Source: Shewanella pealeana ATCC 700345 (lineage in GTDB: Bacteria; Pseudomonadota; Gammaproteobacteria; Enterobacterales; Shewanellaceae). Taken from it: 64,000 nt of DNA. Position 1 is the stretch's first letter. Every line of letters starts with the position of its first letter. Both the position numbers and the translations under genes were made by a program. Positions 53,469 through 63,584 of the stretch are shown piece by piece. The notes below the pieces were generated by a model, which was given only the letters and a program-made list of their open reading frames with translations, searched no databases and was not told the DNA's origin. The stretch covers positions 1,797,001 through 1,861,000 of the forward strand of contig NC_009901.1 in assembly GCF_000018285.1 (NCBI RefSeq). Direction: 5' to 3'.

Positions 53469-54605
53469 TTAAAATATTTGTTTGCCATCAATCCATGTTT
53501 GGCTTACGTGTAAACTTGTTTGACTACTCTTTTCAAGTACGGTGAAGTCTGCATTTGCGCCTATTGCAAGTAATTGCGTGGCTGTATTAATGCCGAGAAA
53601 GTCTGCTGGATACACACTTGCCATTCTTAGAGACTCTTCTAGTGAAATATCTAGCATGGTTTGGGCGTTGTTGACCGCCGTTATCATATCTAATGCTGAG
53701 CCTGCTAATTGACCGGTTTGGCTGGTTAACTTATTAGTGCTGAGTTGTATTTGATGACCATCAAACTCAAATGTTTGTTGGTTGCTACCAATGGTAGACA
53801 TTGCATCTGTCACTAACATCATTTTTCCATTGCTTTTAACTTTGGTAGCAAGCTTTGCCGATGCAGGATGCACGTGATGGCCGTCTAAGATAAGGCCACA
53901 CCAGCTATTCTTATCAAGAAGTGCAGCGCCGAGCATATTGGGGTCTCGGGATGTGAGTGGCGACATAGCATTAAATAGATGAGTAAACCCGATTGCGCCA
54001 GCATCAAGCGCTGCTTGAGTGAGTTCAAAGCTTGCATTGGAGTGGCCTAAACATACTTTAACATTGTGTGCTATTAGCGATTTTACTTGCTCTGTTGTCA
54101 CACACTCTGGTGCGATGGTGACCACTTTGATACCTAGGTCGTTACGGCAATACACTGCCATTTCTTGATCACTTAGGGCCCTAATGTGCTGGCTATTGTG
54201 GATCCCTTTTTTTGGCTCGCTGATATGCGGTCCTTCAAAGTGAACACCTATAACGCCTGGAAGCCGTTTTTTAATGGCGTCAGCGATAGTATTTGCGGCA
54301 TTGTTTAATGTGGTTAAATCACTGGTAATTAGCGTTGGAAGTAGCCATGTGGTGCCATAACGACTGTGGGCATGCACCATAGCTTCGAGAGCCGTTAAGT
54401 GAGTTTGCTGATTAAACAAATAGCCGCCACCACCATTAACTTGAACGTCAATAAAGCCTGGGGTTAATAATCCCGAAATTTTGAATTCTTTTGCATTATT
54501 TACGCTATCAAAAGCGATCACTTTGCCATCTTGGAAAGTGATTGGCTGATCTTTCAAGATCTCTCGACCATTAAATACTTGCTCGGCTATCACTGTCGTA
54601 ATCAT
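53469..54605 (-). CDS. nagA: N-acetylglucosamine-6-phosphate deacetylase NagA
   Basis: 378 residues, amidohydrolase fold. Removes acetate from GlcNAc-6-P. Motifs: PGFIDVQVNGGGGY, FEGPHISEPKKGIHNSQHIR with a metal Glu, LGHSNASFELTQAAL, FTHLFNAMSPLTSRDPNMLG, DGHHVHPASAKLA and catalytic Asp in LVTDAMSTIG. First gene of the nagA-nanA operon, behind a NanR-type operator. Confidence 0.95.
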   Translation of the reverse strand: MITTVIAEQVFNGREILKDQPITFQDGKVIAFDSVNNAKEFKISGLLTPGFIDVQVNGGGGYLFNQQTHLTALEAMVHAHSRYGTTWLLPTLITSDLTTLNNAANTIADAIKKRLPGVIGVHFEGPHISEPKKGIHNSQHIRALSDQEMAVYCRNDLGIKVVTIAPECVTTEQVKSLIAHNVKVCLGHSNASFELTQAALDAGAIGFTHLFNAMSPLTSRDPNMLGAALLDKNSWCGLILDGHHVHPASAKLATKVKSNGKMMLVTDAMSTIGSNQQTFEFDGHQIQLSTNKLTSQTGQLAGSALDMITAVNNAQTMLDISLEESLRMASVYPADFLGINTATQLLAIGANADFTVLEKSSQTSLHVSQTWIDGKQIF

Positions 54606-54720
54606 TATTAATTAGGCTCTATTGCTGAAGATAATCCCACTTGATGCGGTTCTATGATCCGGCGCTGAGTGAGTGTAAGGCTAACCTGTTGTGCTATCCG
54701 TTGTGATAGGTATCTCATTA

Positions 54721-54741
54721 ACCTGTTATACCAATGTACCA
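54721..54741 (-). promoter_or_regulatory. NanR-type operator upstream of nagA-nanA
   Basis: On the minus strand TGGTACAT TGGTATAACAGGT: two TGGTA units, the second a perfect TGGTATAACAGGT. 116 bp before the nagA start. A weaker GTGATAGGTATC lies at 54702-54713 on the plus strand. Confidence 0.7.
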
Positions 54742-54971
54742 GTTGTTTGTTTTTTGTCAAAGAAAAGTTTCATGTTGATGTGGCTTATGCTTGTAGCGGG
54801 AGTGAATTGCGCACGAGTCTATTTTGGATTGATGTTGTCTCTGTGAGGGTCAAACCCGCAGGCTGATTAGTTAAGCGAGGTATTGACGTGCAAAACGGTG
54901 ATGCTCTTGAGGCGCAGTACTAGCACTGCAAACGCATGTTCACAAACAAAATTGCATCTGTACTTACATGG

Positions 54972-54989
54972 TGGTGTAATAGGTATACC
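54972..54989 (+). promoter_or_regulatory. NanR-type operator upstream of the DUF4862 gene
   Basis: TGGTGTAATAGGTATACC, 35 bp before the gene start; followed by a further CTGTTAGGT. Confidence 0.72.
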
Positions 54990-55023
54990 TGTTAGGTTTT
55001 TATTATGATAAGGAAAACGATTG

Positions 55024-56007
55024 ATGGAATATATTGTAGGCGCATATGCCACTGCACCTTCGGCTGAAGGTTGGGAGCCAGAGCTTGAGTCTCTGTATTA
55101 TCAGCATTTAAAGTCCGAAGATAACATTATTGGTATTGAGCATCCTTTTGTCGGTAAGTTACATCCTTATGATGATGAATGGTTTTTAAGTAATGTCAGT
55201 AAGGACTGGCAGTTTGTATTTACCTCAATTCCAGGTGTGATGGGACAGTTAGCGAATAATCCCCACTTTGGTATAGCGTCAACAAATGAAGCCGGTAGAC
55301 AAGCCGCATTAGTTTTTTATCAGCAGGCTCAACAAGCGATTATGACATTAAATAATCATCTTGGACGGGAGGCGGTCAGTTTTCTTAAGATTCATACTGC
55401 TCCAAAAATATCAAAAAATTCAACATCATCTATTGCTGCCTTACAATCTTCATTAGAGACAATGTTGTCGTGGGATTGGCACGGAGCAAAACTGGTTATT
55501 GAGCATTGTGATGCCTACATAGAAGGCCAAGATGCAGAAAAAGGCTTTATGCGTCTAGAAGATGAGATCTCGGCTGCACAATACGTTAATAACAAACTAC
55601 AGAGTGACCTAGGTATTAGTATTAACTGGGGGCGCTCGGCAATTGAGGCGCGCAGTACTAACGGACCTTTGCAGCACATTGAACTGGCTAAGCAAAGCGG
55701 ATTACTGAAAGGCATTATATTTTCGGGTGCCAGTGATATTGAAGGGCCGTATGGCAAGTGGAAGGATACCCATATGCCTCCGGCTAAAGCTCTCTATATT
55801 CCAAGTTATGCACAAGGTTCATTATTGACCTTTAAAGAGATCGAAAATTCAATTCAAGCGTGTCAACCGCAAAGCTTGAGCTTTATCGGCGGTAAAATTT
55901 CTTTGCAACCAAACCGAGCCGATGTTGAGCAACGTGTTTCATATATAAAAAGTTTACTGACCTTGTTGGATCATGCTTTAGAACCAAATGAAACGTCAGT
56001 TTCTTAA
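55024..56007 (+). CDS. DUF4862 family protein, predicted sialic-acid/amino-sugar enzyme
   Basis: 327 residues from the ATG at 55024 (AAGGA upstream; a TTG directly before is the only alternative). The start EYIVGAYATAPSAEGWEP fits DUF4862. No signal peptide. Alternating strand/helix pattern with acidic and His residues at strand ends (LVIEHCDAY, GISINWGRSAIEAR, IFSGASDIEG) suggests a sugar isomerase/epimerase-like TIM barrel. It has its own NanR-type operator and closes the sialic-acid block, so a role in handling a sialic acid variant or breakdown product is proposed. No biochemical function is known to me. Confidence 0.75.
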   Translation: MEYIVGAYATAPSAEGWEPELESLYYQHLKSEDNIIGIEHPFVGKLHPYDDEWFLSNVSKDWQFVFTSIPGVMGQLANNPHFGIASTNEAGRQAALVFYQQAQQAIMTLNNHLGREAVSFLKIHTAPKISKNSTSSIAALQSSLETMLSWDWHGAKLVIEHCDAYIEGQDAEKGFMRLEDEISAAQYVNNKLQSDLGISINWGRSAIEARSTNGPLQHIELAKQSGLLKGIIFSGASDIEGPYGKWKDTHMPPAKALYIPSYAQGSLLTFKEIENSIQACQPQSLSFIGGKISLQPNRADVEQRVSYIKSLLTLLDHALEPNETSVS

Positions 56008-56243
56008 AATGGGACGCGGTACTGTTAGATTTCAAATTAAAGTTCAGTGTTTTTAACGGCAAATTTAGCCGTGAAGCGGTGGGGATTTTAGAGATTATGT
56101 CTGGTTTTATTTAACATGAAATCACGCTCAAATTCAGGCTTTCTATGTTAACATCCCCAACCAATCTATTTAGCAAAGCTTTTTCCTTTGGCTATTTAAT
56201 TCAATTTTAGAGGTGTGCAGCACCTTGTTATGCGGAACGTTAA

Positions 56244-56843
56244 ATGAAATTTAGTCCACTCGTAGATGAGCTGATCCAGTCACTTCGTTGTTTACCAGGC
56301 GTTGGCCCAAAATCTGCCCAAAGAATGGCGTTTCAACTGCTAGAGCGTGATCGTAAAGCGGGCGCTAAGTTGGCTGATTCGCTAGCTAAAGCTATGTCTG
56401 AGGTGGGTCACTGTCAGTCATGCCGTACCTTCACCGAAGAAACCTATTGCCCGATTTGTGTCAGCACTAAGCGTGGCCACTCAGAAGTGATCTGTGTGGT
56501 TGAAACCCCCGCCGATGTATTAGCAATCGAAGCGGGTGGCCATTTTTCTGGGCGTTACTTCGTGTTGTTAGGACACCTGTCACCGCTTGATGGTGTGGGG
56601 CCTGATGAGCTTGGACTTGATTTACTTGAGCAGCATTTAGCGACTGGTGATGTCAGTGAGCTTATTTTAGCAACCAATCCAACCGTAGAAGGTGACGCGA
56701 CTGCGCACTACATTGCCGATATGGCAAAACGCCATCAATTGACTGTCAGTCGTATTGCCCACGGCGTCCCCGTTGGTGGCGAGCTAGAGTACGTTGATAG
56801 CACAACACTTGCGCTTTCTTTTAACGGCCGTTTACCTATGTAA
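56244..56843 (+). CDS. recR: Recombination protein RecR
   Basis: 199 residues (E. coli 201). RecFOR pathway: helix-hairpin-helix near the N-terminus ([17 protein letters not shown]), C4 zinc finger ([16 protein letters not shown]), Toprim domain with [14 protein letters not shown] and [15 protein letters not shown]. Normally directly follows ybaB; here it marks the right border of the accessory block. Confidence 0.97.
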   Translation: MKFSPLVDELIQSLRCLPGVGPKSAQRMAFQLLERDRKAGAKLADSLAKAMSEVGHCQSCRTFTEETYCPICVSTKRGHSEVICVVETPADVLAIEAGGHFSGRYFVLLGHLSPLDGVGPDELGLDLLEQHLATGDVSELILATNPTVEGDATAHYIADMAKRHQLTVSRIAHGVPVGGELEYVDSTTLALSFNGRLPM

Positions 56844-56924
56844 TATTCTTGCCTGTTTAGTCGGTATTGATTAGCTAGTTAAACTTATGAAGTTAAATAC
56901 TGCTTTTGAACAACAACTTATTTT

Positions 56925-56964
56925 AAAATCCAGTTTACGAATATTCGCAAACTGGATTTTTTTT
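56925..56964 (+). terminator. Terminator after recR
   Basis: Stem AAAATCCAGTTT / AAACTGGATTTT with a small inner hairpin and a long T-run. Confidence 0.9.
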
Positions 56965-57068
56965 GTGCAATTGAAGGCAATGCACTCTTTATCCCTTGAA
57001 AAGCATTTTTCTAGCCCCATCTCTTAAGCAAGCGTTACTTAAACTGATTTTTTTAAAGGGAACATTTC

Positions 57069-58985
57069 ATGTCACAACAAGAGACTCATGGCTTTCAAAC
57101 TGAAGTCAAACAACTACTACATTTGATGATCCACTCTCTGTACTCAAACAAAGAGATCTTTTTGCGTGAGTTAGTATCGAATGCTGCCGATGCCGCCGAT
57201 AAACTACGCTATGAAGCCCTAACAAACGATAACCTTTATGAAGGTGACGGCGAGCTACGTGTTCGCATTAGTGCAGATAAAGAGAAAGGTACCGTAACTA
57301 TTGAAGATAATGGTATCGGTATGACTCGCGACGGTGTGATTGAACACTTAGGGACAATCGCTAAATCGGGCACTGCTGATTTCTTCAAGAAGCTTTCTGG
57401 TGATGAGTCAAAAGACTCACAATTGATTGGTCAGTTCGGTGTCGGTTTCTACTCTTCATTTATTGTTGCAGACAGAGTGACTGTTCGCACCCGTGCTGCT
57501 GGCCATAGCGCCGATGAAGCGGTACTTTGGGAGTCAGCCGGTGAAGGTGACTTCACTGTTGAGACCATTTCTAAGCAAACTCGTGGTACAGAAATTACCC
57601 TACATCTTCGTGATGATGAAAAAGAGTTTGCAGACGACTATCGTCTACGCTCAATCATCACTAAGTATTCAGATCATATCTCAGTACCTGTAGAGATGTT
57701 TGAAGCTGGAACGCCAGCAGTTGAAGCCACTGAAGATACAGAAGCTGTAGCTGCTACTGAAGGTAGCTGGAAGCCAATGAACAAGGCGACAGCGCTTTGG
57801 ACTCGTAACAAAAGTGATGTGTCTGATGAAGAGTATCAAGAGTTTTACAAGCATATCTCTCATGACTTTACTGACCCACTACTATGGAGCCACAACCGCG
57901 TAGAAGGTAAGCAAGAGTATACTAGCCTGCTTTATATCCCAGCTAAAGCACCTTGGGATATGTGGAACCGTGACCGCAAGCATGGCTTAAAACTATTCGT
58001 TCAGCGTGTATTCGTGATGGACGATGCCGAGCAGTTTATGCCGAGCTACCTGCGTTTTGTGCAAGGTCTAATCGACTCGAACGACCTGCCGCTAAACGTA
58101 TCTCGTGAAATCCTGCAAGATAACAAGGTGACAACGGCACTGCGAACCGCTGTGACTAAGCGTGTATTGGGTATGCTTGAAAAGCTAGCTAAGAATGACG
58201 CTGAAAAGTACCAGTCTTTCTGGACTGAATTTGGTCAAGTTCTGAAAGAAGGTCCTGCTGAAGACTTCGCTAACAAAGAGCGCATTGCAGGTCTATTGCG
58301 TTTTGCATCGACTCATACAGGTGAGGCGACGCCGAATGTTTCACTAGCTGATTATATCGAGCGCATGCAAGAAGGTCAGTCTAAGATCTACTACATCGTT
58401 GCCGATAGCCATGAAGCTGCAGCCAATAGCCCACATCTTGAATTGCTACGTAAGAAAGGCATTGAAGTATTATTGATGTCTGAGCGCATCGATGAGTGGT
58501 TGATTAACCACTTAACTGAGTTCGATGGCAAGAAGCTGCACTCGGTAACTCGCGGTGATCTTGAGCTAGGTGAGCTTGAAGATGATGATGAAAAAGAGGC
58601 GCAAGAGAAGTTACAAACTGAATCTGAAGGCCTAGTTAAGCGCGTTAAAGACAGCTTAGGCGACAAAGTTTCAGAGGTTAAGGTGACGACGCGTCTAACA
58701 GATACGCCTGCTTGTGTGGTTGCAGGTGAAGGCGAGATGTCGACCCAGATGATCAAGTTGATGCAAGCAGCAGGACAAGACGTACCTGAGCCTAAGCCGA
58801 CATTTGAGCTAAACCCTGAACACCCATTGGTTGCCCGTTTAAATGACGAGCAAGATGAGCAGCAATTTGCTCAATGGTCAGAGCTATTACTACAGCAAGC
58901 ATTGTTGTCAGAGAAAGGCAGCCTCGCAGACCCATCTGCATTCATTAAGCTGATGAACCAAATGCTATTAGCTAGCGTTAAGTAA
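57069..58985 (+). CDS. htpG: Hsp90 chaperone HtpG
   Basis: 638 residues (E. coli 624). GHKL ATPase with [26 protein letters not shown], and [11 protein letters not shown] lid motifs in the first ~215 residues, then the middle and dimerisation domains. A short charged insert (~residues 218-235) is rich in Glu, Ala and Thr. AAGGGAAC lies before the ATG. No clear sigma-32 promoter was identified by eye. Confidence 0.97.
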   Translation: MSQQETHGFQTEVKQLLHLMIHSLYSNKEIFLRELVSNAADAADKLRYEALTNDNLYEGDGELRVRISADKEKGTVTIEDNGIGMTRDGVIEHLGTIAKSGTADFFKKLSGDESKDSQLIGQFGVGFYSSFIVADRVTVRTRAAGHSADEAVLWESAGEGDFTVETISKQTRGTEITLHLRDDEKEFADDYRLRSIITKYSDHISVPVEMFEAGTPAVEATEDTEAVAATEGSWKPMNKATALWTRNKSDVSDEEYQEFYKHISHDFTDPLLWSHNRVEGKQEYTSLLYIPAKAPWDMWNRDRKHGLKLFVQRVFVMDDAEQFMPSYLRFVQGLIDSNDLPLNVSREILQDNKVTTALRTAVTKRVLGMLEKLAKNDAEKYQSFWTEFGQVLKEGPAEDFANKERIAGLLRFASTHTGEATPNVSLADYIERMQEGQSKIYYIVADSHEAAANSPHLELLRKKGIEVLLMSERIDEWLINHLTEFDGKKLHSVTRGDLELGELEDDDEKEAQEKLQTESEGLVKRVKDSLGDKVSEVKVTTRLTDTPACVVAGEGEMSTQMIKLMQAAGQDVPEPKPTFELNPEHPLVARLNDEQDEQQFAQWSELLLQQALLSEKGSLADPSAFIKLMNQMLLASVK

Positions 58986-59010
58986 TCAACAACTATGATT
59001 AAAGGGGCAG

Positions 59011-59026
59011 TTATACTGATTGGTAT
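59011..59026 (+). repeat. Solo end of the dispersed repeat
   Basis: TTATACTGATTGGTAT, identical to the right end of the MITE-like element, with no body attached, between htpG and the cnoX-like gene. Confidence 0.6.
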
Positions 59027-59073
59027 TACTGCCTCTTTCTTTATGGTCACTCGCTAAAAGCGAAGGAAAAGTT

Positions 59074-59919
59074 ATGCAATCGATTCTAGAGCTGACGAAA
59101 GAAAATATACAGCAAGTGGTCGACGCTTCGATGGAGAAGGTCGTCGTGATGGCATTTTGGGCGAATCAAAGTCCAGAAAGCTTAGGCTTAATGCAAACTC
59201 TTGAAAGTATCGCACAGCAACAAAATGGCCGTTTTGTGTTAGCTAAAGTGAACTGCGAACATGAGATGGAGATCGCTAATTACTTTCAGATCCAGAGTCT
59301 GCCGACTACTTTAGTACTTCACGAAGGTAAACCAGTCGATGGCTTTGCTGGTGTGCAAGAGGCGCTGCAAATCATTGAGATGCTCGATAAGCATTTACCT
59401 GCCGAGTGGCAATTGAAGCTTAATCAAGCGCGAGTATTTTTAGCTGAAAACAATGCTATTGCTGCTTTGCCATTGTTAAAAGAAGCATATAGCGACAAGC
59501 CTTTAGCTGAAATAGCGTTAGCATTAGCCGATGTGTACTTGTCACTCGGGGTACTTGACGATGCTAAGGGACTGCTCGATTCTGTGGGGCTAGCCGATCA
59601 AGACAGTTATTACCAAAGCCTTAAGGCGAAGCTTGCGTTAGCGTTAGATGCTGCCGATACACCAGAGATAAGAAAGCTGCAGCAAGCAGTAGACAATGCG
59701 CCTGATGATTTGGCATTCGTGTTAGATTTGGCCAAAGCGCTGCATCAAGCAGGGCGTAACGATGAAGCCTTACCTTTATTATTTACCCCGTTGCAAAAAG
59801 ATGTTTCTGTTTTCGATGGCAAGGTGAAGGCGCTATTTCTTGAGATCTTAACTGCACTAAGCCAAGGCAACGCTCTAGCCAATCAATATAGACGTAAGCT
59901 TTACACCTTACTTTACTGA
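59074..59919 (+). CDS. cnoX: Thioredoxin-fold/TPR co-chaperone CnoX (YbbN)-like
   Basis: 281 residues from the ATG at 59074 (GAAGGA upstream; homologues begin near here). Thioredoxin fold (~1-110) with the CxxC replaced by NQSPES in FWANQSPESLG, so no disulfide chemistry at that site. TPR-like helices follow to the end (LAEIALALADVYLSLGVLDDA, LAFVLDLAKALHQAGRNDEAL in parts). E. coli CnoX passes clients to DnaK and GroEL. Its position after htpG fits a chaperone role. Confidence 0.88.
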   Translation: MQSILELTKENIQQVVDASMEKVVVMAFWANQSPESLGLMQTLESIAQQQNGRFVLAKVNCEHEMEIANYFQIQSLPTTLVLHEGKPVDGFAGVQEALQIIEMLDKHLPAEWQLKLNQARVFLAENNAIAALPLLKEAYSDKPLAEIALALADVYLSLGVLDDAKGLLDSVGLADQDSYYQSLKAKLALALDAADTPEIRKLQQAVDNAPDDLAFVLDLAKALHQAGRNDEALPLLFTPLQKDVSVFDGKVKALFLEILTALSQGNALANQYRRKLYTLLY

Positions 59920-60043
59920 GTAGTGCCAAAGTTTTTATCGTGACTGATGCTAAAGTCGAATGAAAATAACTTCAAAATAGCGGCTATTTGTGCGAAGATC
60001 GCCGCCCTAAACAGAATAATACCCATCATCTAGGCGGCTTTAG

Positions 60044-60742
<699 letters not shown>

Positions 60743-60829
60743 ATTAGTACTAAGCTATCTTTAAGTCGCTTGATACTTGGCTAAATAAAGCCTAAGTAAC
60801 AATGTGTTTATGAGCTAGTTCTCATATTT

Positions 60830-60858
60830 TAAAAAGCCCATGTAAATGGGCTTTTTTT
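60830..60858 (+). terminator. Terminator after adk
   Basis: Stem AAAAAGCCCAT / ATGGGCTTTTT with a GTAA loop. Confidence 0.92.
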
Positions 60859-60912
60859 ATGCTTTTTGCGGTGATAGCCTGACCTGAATATCTTGCCAAA
60901 AAGAGAATTCAT

Positions 60913-61908
60913 GTGAGTGACTTAGCCCCGCCGTTTGGTGTGTTACTAGTAAACCTAGGTACCCCTGATTCACCTACCGCTCCAGATGTTAAAAAATTCC
61001 TTAAGCAGTTCTTGAGCGACCCCCGAGTGGTCGACCTTTCGCCTTGGATCTGGAAGCCGATTTTGAACGGTATCATTCTTAATACCCGTCCAGCCAAAGT
61101 CGCTAAACTCTATCAGTCTATCTGGTGGGATGAAGGTTCACCTTTGATGGTAATAAGCCAAAAACAGCGCGATAAACTTAAAACGTCATTACATGAGTCA
61201 CTCGGACAAGCCATTCCAGTGGAACTTGGCATGAGCTATGGCAATCCGTCATTGCAATCGGGGCTCGACAGCTTAAAGTCTCAAGGGGCTGAAAAGATCT
61301 TCGTTCTGCCACTTTACGCACAATACTCATGCTCTACCGTTGCCCCAGTTTATGATGCAATTGCACAGCTTTTAAAGTCTGAACGCAACATCCCAGAAAT
61401 GCGCATTAACAAGCAGTATTTTGATCATCCAGCCTACATTAAGGCGTTAGCTGAGTCGGTTAAGACCCATTGGCAACTCAAAGGTCAGGCTGATGTGCTG
61501 CTGATGTCGTTTCATGGTGTGCCGCTTAGATACATTACTGAGGGCGATCCTTATCAGGCTCAGTGTCAATCGACTGCTGAGCTGGTGGCAAAGGAGTTGG
61601 GGTTAACACCTGAGCAGTGGCGAGTCTGCTTCCAATCTCAGTTCGGTAAAGAGGAATGGATAAAGCCCGCTACTGATGAGTTGCTAGAGTCTTTGCCTAA
61701 ACAAGGGGTTAAGTCAGTGGATATCATGTGTCCTGCATTTTCATCCGATTGCTTAGAAACCTTGGAGGAGATCTCTCAAGAGGGCAAAGCTGAGTTCTTA
61801 TCGGCAGGGGGAGAGCGCTATGAATTTATTGATTGTCTCAACGATGCACCGGCTCACATTAAGCTATTAGCTAAGCTGGTTGAAGAGCAAACTAGAGGCT
61901 GGTATTAA
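60913..61908 (+). CDS. hemH: Ferrochelatase HemH
   Basis: 331 residues from a GTG at 60913 (the overlapping ATG at 60911 meets TGA at once). Inserts Fe2+ into protoporphyrin IX. Motifs: GVLLVNLGTPDSPTAPDVKKFL, catalytic His in LLMSFHGVPLRYI (near 196), Glu in CLETLEEI (near 276). Between adk and gsk as in related genomes. Confidence 0.96.
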   Translation: MSDLAPPFGVLLVNLGTPDSPTAPDVKKFLKQFLSDPRVVDLSPWIWKPILNGIILNTRPAKVAKLYQSIWWDEGSPLMVISQKQRDKLKTSLHESLGQAIPVELGMSYGNPSLQSGLDSLKSQGAEKIFVLPLYAQYSCSTVAPVYDAIAQLLKSERNIPEMRINKQYFDHPAYIKALAESVKTHWQLKGQADVLLMSFHGVPLRYITEGDPYQAQCQSTAELVAKELGLTPEQWRVCFQSQFGKEEWIKPATDELLESLPKQGVKSVDIMCPAFSSDCLETLEEISQEGKAEFLSAGGERYEFIDCLNDAPAHIKLLAKLVEEQTRGWY

Positions 61909-61945
61909 ATATTCTGACTTCTATAGTGATTTCAGCTAGCGAAAG

Positions 61946-61978
61946 AGGTGGGGTGTGGTAAAATCCCCCACCTTTTTT
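61946..61978 (+). terminator. Terminator after hemH
   Basis: Stem AGGTGGGG / CCCCACCT, then a T-run. Confidence 0.85.
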
Positions 61979-62171
61979 GGCATCTAGCCCTTTAAATTCA
62001 CTATTTTGCTTAAGATGTGACTAAGCTAAAGAAATAGTGGGGGTAGAGTTTTTATTATGGCCAGTTGCTAGAAGTGCAGAGTTTGCTTGTTCGTATTGAA
62101 TAAACAGCTTGAGATAACTTACCCGTTTTAATTTATATTTTGCATGGATGCCGAATGAAAGAGAGCTCAAT

Positions 62172-63476
62172 ATGAAGTTTCCAGGTCAGCGTAAGTCTAA
62201 ACATTATTTTCCAGTTAAAAACCGCGATCCACTGCTTGCACAGTTGATCCAACAGCCTCTACCGATTTCAACCTACATCTCTGGTATCGATCAGACGCTT
62301 GTAGACATTGAGGCGAAAGTGGAAGATGAGTTATTGAGCCGCTACGAGCTGCCTAAAGGCAACTCAACCTTGATCGATGATGACAAGGCCCATGCACTTT
62401 ATACTGAGCTTAAAAGCAATGAATTGATCAGCGACGAGTTTGCTGGTGGCACTATCGGTAACACAGTACATAACTACTCAATTCTAGCCGATGACCGCTC
62501 TGTGTTATTTGGCGTAATGAGCAAAAACATTGAGGTGGGGAGCTATGCATATCGCTACCTTTGTAATACTTCTTCTAAAGTTGATCTAAACTATTTGCAA
62601 CCTGTAGCGGGTCCAATTGGTCGCTGTTTCACTCTTATTTCAGAATGCGGTGAGCGTACTTTTGCCATCAGTAAAGGCTCAATGGATCAGCTTACACCTG
62701 AATATATCGATAAAGAGGTGGTTCAAGGTGGATCGGCGCTCATTCTAACCGCCTACTTAATGCGCGCCAGTGGTGATGATCAGATAACTGAAGCTGCGAT
62801 GACGGCAATCAGTTACGCTAAAGAAGCAGAGGTGCCTGTTGTTCTGACACTAGGTACGCGTTTCTTAATCGAAGAAGATCCAAAATGGTGGCAGGAGTTC
62901 ATCAAAGAGCACGTGACTATTTTGGCGATGAATGAAGATGAAGGTGAAGCATTAACAGGCTTTAGTGATCCACTGCAAGCCAGTGAAGCTGCGCTTGAGT
63001 GGTGTGACATGGTATTGACTACAGCGGGTCCTTTAGGTCTTTACACTGCAGGTTACACAGAAGACTCAGAAAAGCGTGAAACTAGCCATACCTTGCTGCC
63101 AGGTTCAATTCCTGAGTTTAACCGCTACGAGTTCTCTCGTCCTAAATTAAAGGCTGATTGCGATTCACCTTTAAAGGTGTACGCGCATATCTCTCCTTAT
63201 ATGGGGGGGCCAGAGATTATTCGTAACACTAACGGTGCAGGCGATGGTGCATTAGCAGCTTTGCTGCACGACTTAGCGTCAAATACTTTCCATAAGACCA
63301 ATGTTCCGGGTTCGAGCAAGCATAAGCGTGATGGTTTGTGTTACTCATCGTTCTCGCAAATTTGTAAGTATGCTAACCGCGTGGCTTATGAAGTGCTGGC
63401 TCAACATAGCCCACGACTCTCTCGAGGCCTACCAGAGCGTGAAGACAGCTTAGAAGAGTCATACTGGGAAAGATAA
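62172..63476 (+). CDS. gsk: Inosine-guanosine kinase
   Basis: 434 residues (as in E. coli) from the ATG at 62172, giving MKFPGQRKSKHYFPVKNRDPLL; the upstream in-frame ATG at 62148 is less likely. PfkB-type ribokinase fold with substrate motif GGTIGNTVHNYS, the catalytic region NTNGAGDGALAALLHD near the end, and MNEDEGEALTGF. Salvages inosine and guanosine. Confidence 0.95.
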   Translation: MKFPGQRKSKHYFPVKNRDPLLAQLIQQPLPISTYISGIDQTLVDIEAKVEDELLSRYELPKGNSTLIDDDKAHALYTELKSNELISDEFAGGTIGNTVHNYSILADDRSVLFGVMSKNIEVGSYAYRYLCNTSSKVDLNYLQPVAGPIGRCFTLISECGERTFAISKGSMDQLTPEYIDKEVVQGGSALILTAYLMRASGDDQITEAAMTAISYAKEAEVPVVLTLGTRFLIEEDPKWWQEFIKEHVTILAMNEDEGEALTGFSDPLQASEAALEWCDMVLTTAGPLGLYTAGYTEDSEKRETSHTLLPGSIPEFNRYEFSRPKLKADCDSPLKVYAHISPYMGGPEIIRNTNGAGDGALAALLHDLASNTFHKTNVPGSSKHKRDGLCYSSFSQICKYANRVAYEVLAQHSPRLSRGLPEREDSLEESYWER

Positions 63477-63512
63477 CCCTAAGTAGCGCCTATAGGCGGC
63501 TATAAGCAATAT

Positions 63513-63549
63513 AAAGGCATAACTTGGTGATCAGGTTATGCCTTTTTTG
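63513..63549 (+). terminator. Terminator after gsk
   Basis: Long stem AAAGGCATAACTTG / CAGGTTATGCCTTT and T-run. Confidence 0.88.
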
Positions 63550-63584
63550 AATCTACTCTAACATAACAATAAAAAAGTGATGAT

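Noticed and set aside
60911..60916. ATG directly before the hemH GTG as start codon
   Set aside because: It is in another frame and is followed at once by TGA; the GTG at 60913 is the only start consistent with the protein.
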